The notes beneath the pieces are model-generated. The model worked only from the letters and a program-made list of their open reading frames with translations. It ran no database searches and had not been told where the DNA came from. A stretch of 44,999 nucleotides of DNA, from contig CALWYF010000016.1 of the NCBI GenBank assembly GCA_944385705.1, positions 1-44,999 on the forward strand, read 5' to 3'. Source of the DNA: an uncultured Oscillospiraceae bacterium (GTDB lineage Bacteria; Bacillota; Clostridia; Oscillospirales; Oscillospiraceae). Every line of letters begins with the position of its first letter. Position 1 is the stretch's first letter. Shown here piece after piece: positions 43,026 through 44,999 of this stretch. A program made the translations under genes and the position numbers.

Positions 43026-43511
43026 TCAGTCCTGCCGCTCCGTAAATTGTCCCTTCATATCCGGGCGCAGCCGCTCCAGGAGAGCTATGCAGCCCCGGTT
43101 AACGTCCCGCCAGGTGGCCTGAAAATCCCGGGTATACCAGGGGTCCGCCACCGACCTATTCTCCCCGGCAAAGCTCAGGAGCAGATGGAGCTTGCCCTCC
43201 GCATCGCCGCCAAAGCAGCGGGCCATGTTGCGCATGTTGGCCTCGTCCATGCCTATGAGCAGGTCGTAGTCCTCATAGTCCCGGGCCCTTATCCTTCGGG
43301 CGGTCTTGCCGGCGCAGTCAATGCCGTGCTCCATGAGCTTGCGCCGGGCAGGGGGATACACCGGGTTTCCCAGCTCCTCGCTGCTGGTGGCGGCTGAGGC
43401 TATCTCAAAGTCCCCGGCTATCCCCGCACGCTGCACCATATCTTTTAAAACGAACTCCGCCATTGGGCTGCGGCATATATTGCCGTGGCAAACGAATAGT
43501 ATTTTTGTCAT
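43026..43511 (-). CDS. Low-molecular-weight protein-tyrosine phosphatase
   Basis: The 161-residue enzyme has the P-loop VCHGNICRSPMAE with nucleophile Cys8 and Arg14, and the general acid in DPWYTRDF (Asp123). The family dephosphorylates tyrosine (sometimes arginine) residues, often beside exopolysaccharide kinases or as stress regulators; neither a kinase nor capsule genes are nearby. It is the first gene of a two-gene unit with the VOC protein. Its promoter must lie in the roughly 100 bp before the integrated element; a TATAAT at the right place overlaps the repeats there. Confidence 0.93.
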   Translation of the reverse strand: MTKILFVCHGNICRSPMAEFVLKDMVQRAGIAGDFEIASAATSSEELGNPVYPPARRKLMEHGIDCAGKTARRIRARDYEDYDLLIGMDEANMRNMARCFGGDAEGKLHLLLSFAGENRSVADPWYTRDFQATWRDVNRGCIALLERLRPDMKGQFTERQD

Positions 43512-43646
43512 CGTTTTTCTTCCTTAATTATACCAATTTATATAATTCTATGCCTGATTATACGCAACACCTTTGTGCGACATCCACAAACACGATTACC
43601 GTATTTTTGCTTAATTTGGTATCGTTTGGTATGGATTTTCCATCGA

Positions 43647-43687
43647 GTGTCGTAAAAGTGTCGTAAATTCAGATCGATTTACGACAC
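43647..43687. repeat. Short GTGTCGTAAA repeats at the int 3' end
   Basis: GTGTCGTAAA occurs twice as a direct repeat (43647-43656 and 43658-43667), and its inverse TTTACGACAC lies at 43678-43687, covering the integrase stop codon. The second and third copies form an 11-bp hairpin (43658-43668 with 43677-43687) that, on the minus strand, is followed by TTTTACG and may terminate int mRNA. Closely spaced repeats at an element end resemble arm-type integrase binding sites. A further 8-bp direct repeat TTTGGTAT is at 43615-43622 and 43625-43632. Confidence 0.55.
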
Positions 43688-44917
43688 CCTTTTTGGGCGT
43701 GGCAGACGAACATTCTCCTGTGGCAGAGAACCGATCTCCAGCATCTCGTTTTGGGCATCTTCATAGCCAATATGGGTGTAGGTGTTCAGCGTAACCCCGA
43801 TGTCGCTGTGGCCCATAATGTACTGCAGCGTCTTGGGATTCATACCGGATTTGGCCATATTGGAGCAGAAGGTGTGTCTGCATACATGGGGTGTGATTTT
43901 GGGCATTTGCACCCTGTAAATGCTGTTATACTTGTCGCAAATGTGCTGAAAGTACTTCTCCCAATGCAGTGCCACCATGGGCATCCCGTTCTTGTCCAGA
44001 TAGAGGAAACGGCTTTTTCCTCCAATAATGGGCTCCTTTTTCTGCTTCTTTCGGTTCGCAATAATGGTTGCAAAGCAGTCCCGCACCTCCGGTGTCATGG
44101 GCACCATTCGGGTACCGCAGCTGGTCTTTGTGGGCTCAATGACATACTCCATATTGCGTGTGCGCTGCAGCTGATGATCGACAATAATTCGGTTATTTTC
44201 GAAGTCAATGTCGTCAACTGTCAGCCCCACGAACTCCGAAATGCGAAGTCCTGTCTTGAAGAGAATGAAGATCCCTTCGTAGTATTTGCAGAAATGAGGA
44301 TCATTTTTGACAAACTCCAGAAAGGCCCGTTCCTGCTGACGGCTGATGGCTTCTCTGGTCACACTGTCGTTGACCACCACCGTATTCAGTTGGAACTCAA
44401 AGGGATTTTTCAGCAGCAAATCATTTTCCACCGCCATCTGGAAGGCCGGTCTCACCACGCCGCGAATGGAGTGGATGGTACTGTAGCCCCGTCCGTCCTC
44501 CTGCAGTTTGATGAGCCATGCTTTGGCATCGTAGGTCTTGACCTTGTCAATTCTCCTCTGTCCGAAGGGTTCCTTCTTGAGGATGTTCACCACGAAGTTG
44601 TAGTTGGCCTGCGTGTTGTGGCGCACACCTCGCTTCTGGCCGAGGTATCTCTGCACAAGTTCCAGCACCGTCATCTCTCCGCCGCCGGGGACGAGATTGC
44701 TGTTGAGTTCTTTCTGGATCAGCTGTTCCTTTTCTCTGAGAGAAAGGTCGTTCCGCTTGCCTTTTGGCATCGTATCGGATGGTGTCAGCTTCCAACTGTA
44801 GACTGTTTTCCGCTTTCCACTGGCATCCTGATACTTGTATTCATATTTTCCATCTTTGCGCTGGCTCTCTCCGTTCCAGAGTTTTCGACCCTTGTGGTCT
44901 TTTCTTGTATCAGACAT
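43679..44917 (-). CDS. int: Tn916-type tyrosine integrase
   Basis: The 412-residue site-specific recombinase closely follows Int of Tn916/Tn1545. It has the N-terminal Integrase_DNA-type domain (RKLWNGESQRKDGKYEYKYQ, then SWKLTPSDTMPKGKR), a core-binding domain (about 82-170) and the catalytic domain with Arg225 (KTGLRISE), Lys264, His344-x-x-Arg347, His370 and nucleophile Tyr380. ACAAGGAG precedes the ATG. In Tn916-like conjugative elements int is the last gene, preceded by a small xis; here that position lies beyond the window edge. The gene is complete and probably active, marking one end of an integrative element that extends to the right. Confidence 0.95.
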   Translation of the reverse strand: MSDTRKDHKGRKLWNGESQRKDGKYEYKYQDASGKRKTVYSWKLTPSDTMPKGKRNDLSLREKEQLIQKELNSNLVPGGGEMTVLELVQRYLGQKRGVRHNTQANYNFVVNILKKEPFGQRRIDKVKTYDAKAWLIKLQEDGRGYSTIHSIRGVVRPAFQMAVENDLLLKNPFEFQLNTVVVNDSVTREAISRQQERAFLEFVKNDPHFCKYYEGIFILFKTGLRISEFVGLTVDDIDFENNRIIVDHQLQRTRNMEYVIEPTKTSCGTRMVPMTPEVRDCFATIIANRKKQKKEPIIGGKSRFLYLDKNGMPMVALHWEKYFQHICDKYNSIYRVQMPKITPHVCRHTFCSNMAKSGMNPKTLQYIMGHSDIGVTLNTYTHIGYEDAQNEMLEIGSLPQENVRLPRPKRVS

Positions 44918-44999
44918 TCAAGTCTCCTTGTATTATAGAGTAGTAGTTATTAGAGCCCCTCTCCAAGGGCTGTGTGCTACACTGTAAGGGATGCTGTGG

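Noticed and set aside
43512-43678. A second small gene between the phosphatase and integrase genes
   Set aside because: The plus-strand frame there has no ribosome binding site; the stretch is AT-rich and filled with short repeats.

Overview
The window looks like the chromosome of a GC-rich, spore-forming Gram-positive member of the class Clostridia, most likely an Oscillospirales-type gut anaerobe. The evidence is strong AGGAGG ribosome binding sites, Firmicutes gene order in the S10-spc-alpha ribosomal cluster with adk, map and infA embedded, a dipicolinate synthase pair (dpaA-dpaB), a SpoIID-type protein, and a locus for phosphorolysis of mucin or milk disaccharides. The lineage call is inference; no rRNA gene is present to settle it.

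Layout. (1) 1-3885: tRNA-Ser(CGA) on the minus strand, divergent from an unknown ribbon-helix-helix protein and clpB, which form an apparent operon. It ends in an unusual string of hairpins bounded by two identical 29-nt terminator copies. (2) 3889-4996: a seven-helix HGSNAT/DUF1624-like membrane acyltransferase and a small XRE-type regulator. (3) 5076-11871: a glycan locus. A divergent AraC-type regulator faces a minus-strand operon for a lipoprotein sugar-binding protein, two ABC permeases, a 63-residue two-helix membrane protein and a GH112 galactosyl-N-acetylhexosamine phosphorylase. No ATPase gene is present. (4) 11944-28132: the complete ribosomal cluster on the minus strand, rpsJ to rplQ, with secY, adk, map, infA and rpoA. 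It has a consensus promoter, a roughly 300-nt leader containing an intrinsic-terminator hairpin, three hairpin-rich spacers between genes, and a bidirectional terminator at its end. (5) 28222-34181: a minus-strand run of secA, pgeF, an orphan family-5 solute-binding lipoprotein, cdd and a stand-alone LysR DNA-binding domain. (6) 34377-43511: single genes and short operons: a DUF1846 protein, an AraC regulator, an unknown membrane protein, spoIID-like, thyA-folA, dpaA-dpaB, a DivIVA-like coiled-coil protein, a VOC-fold protein and a low-molecular-weight tyrosine phosphatase. (7) 43615-44999: one end of an integrated element, with a Tn916-type tyrosine integrase and short repeats next to its stop codon. 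The rest of the element lies beyond the right edge.

Most of the window is housekeeping. The points most worth a second look are regulatory or structural: the RHH-clpB pair with a palindrome in front of it, the hairpin cassette after clpB, the attenuator-like S10 leader, the hairpin-rich spacers inside the ribosomal operon, the orphan solute-binding protein overlapping cdd, and the element end at 43.6 kb. I found no CRISPR array, rRNA gene, defence system or biosynthetic cluster.
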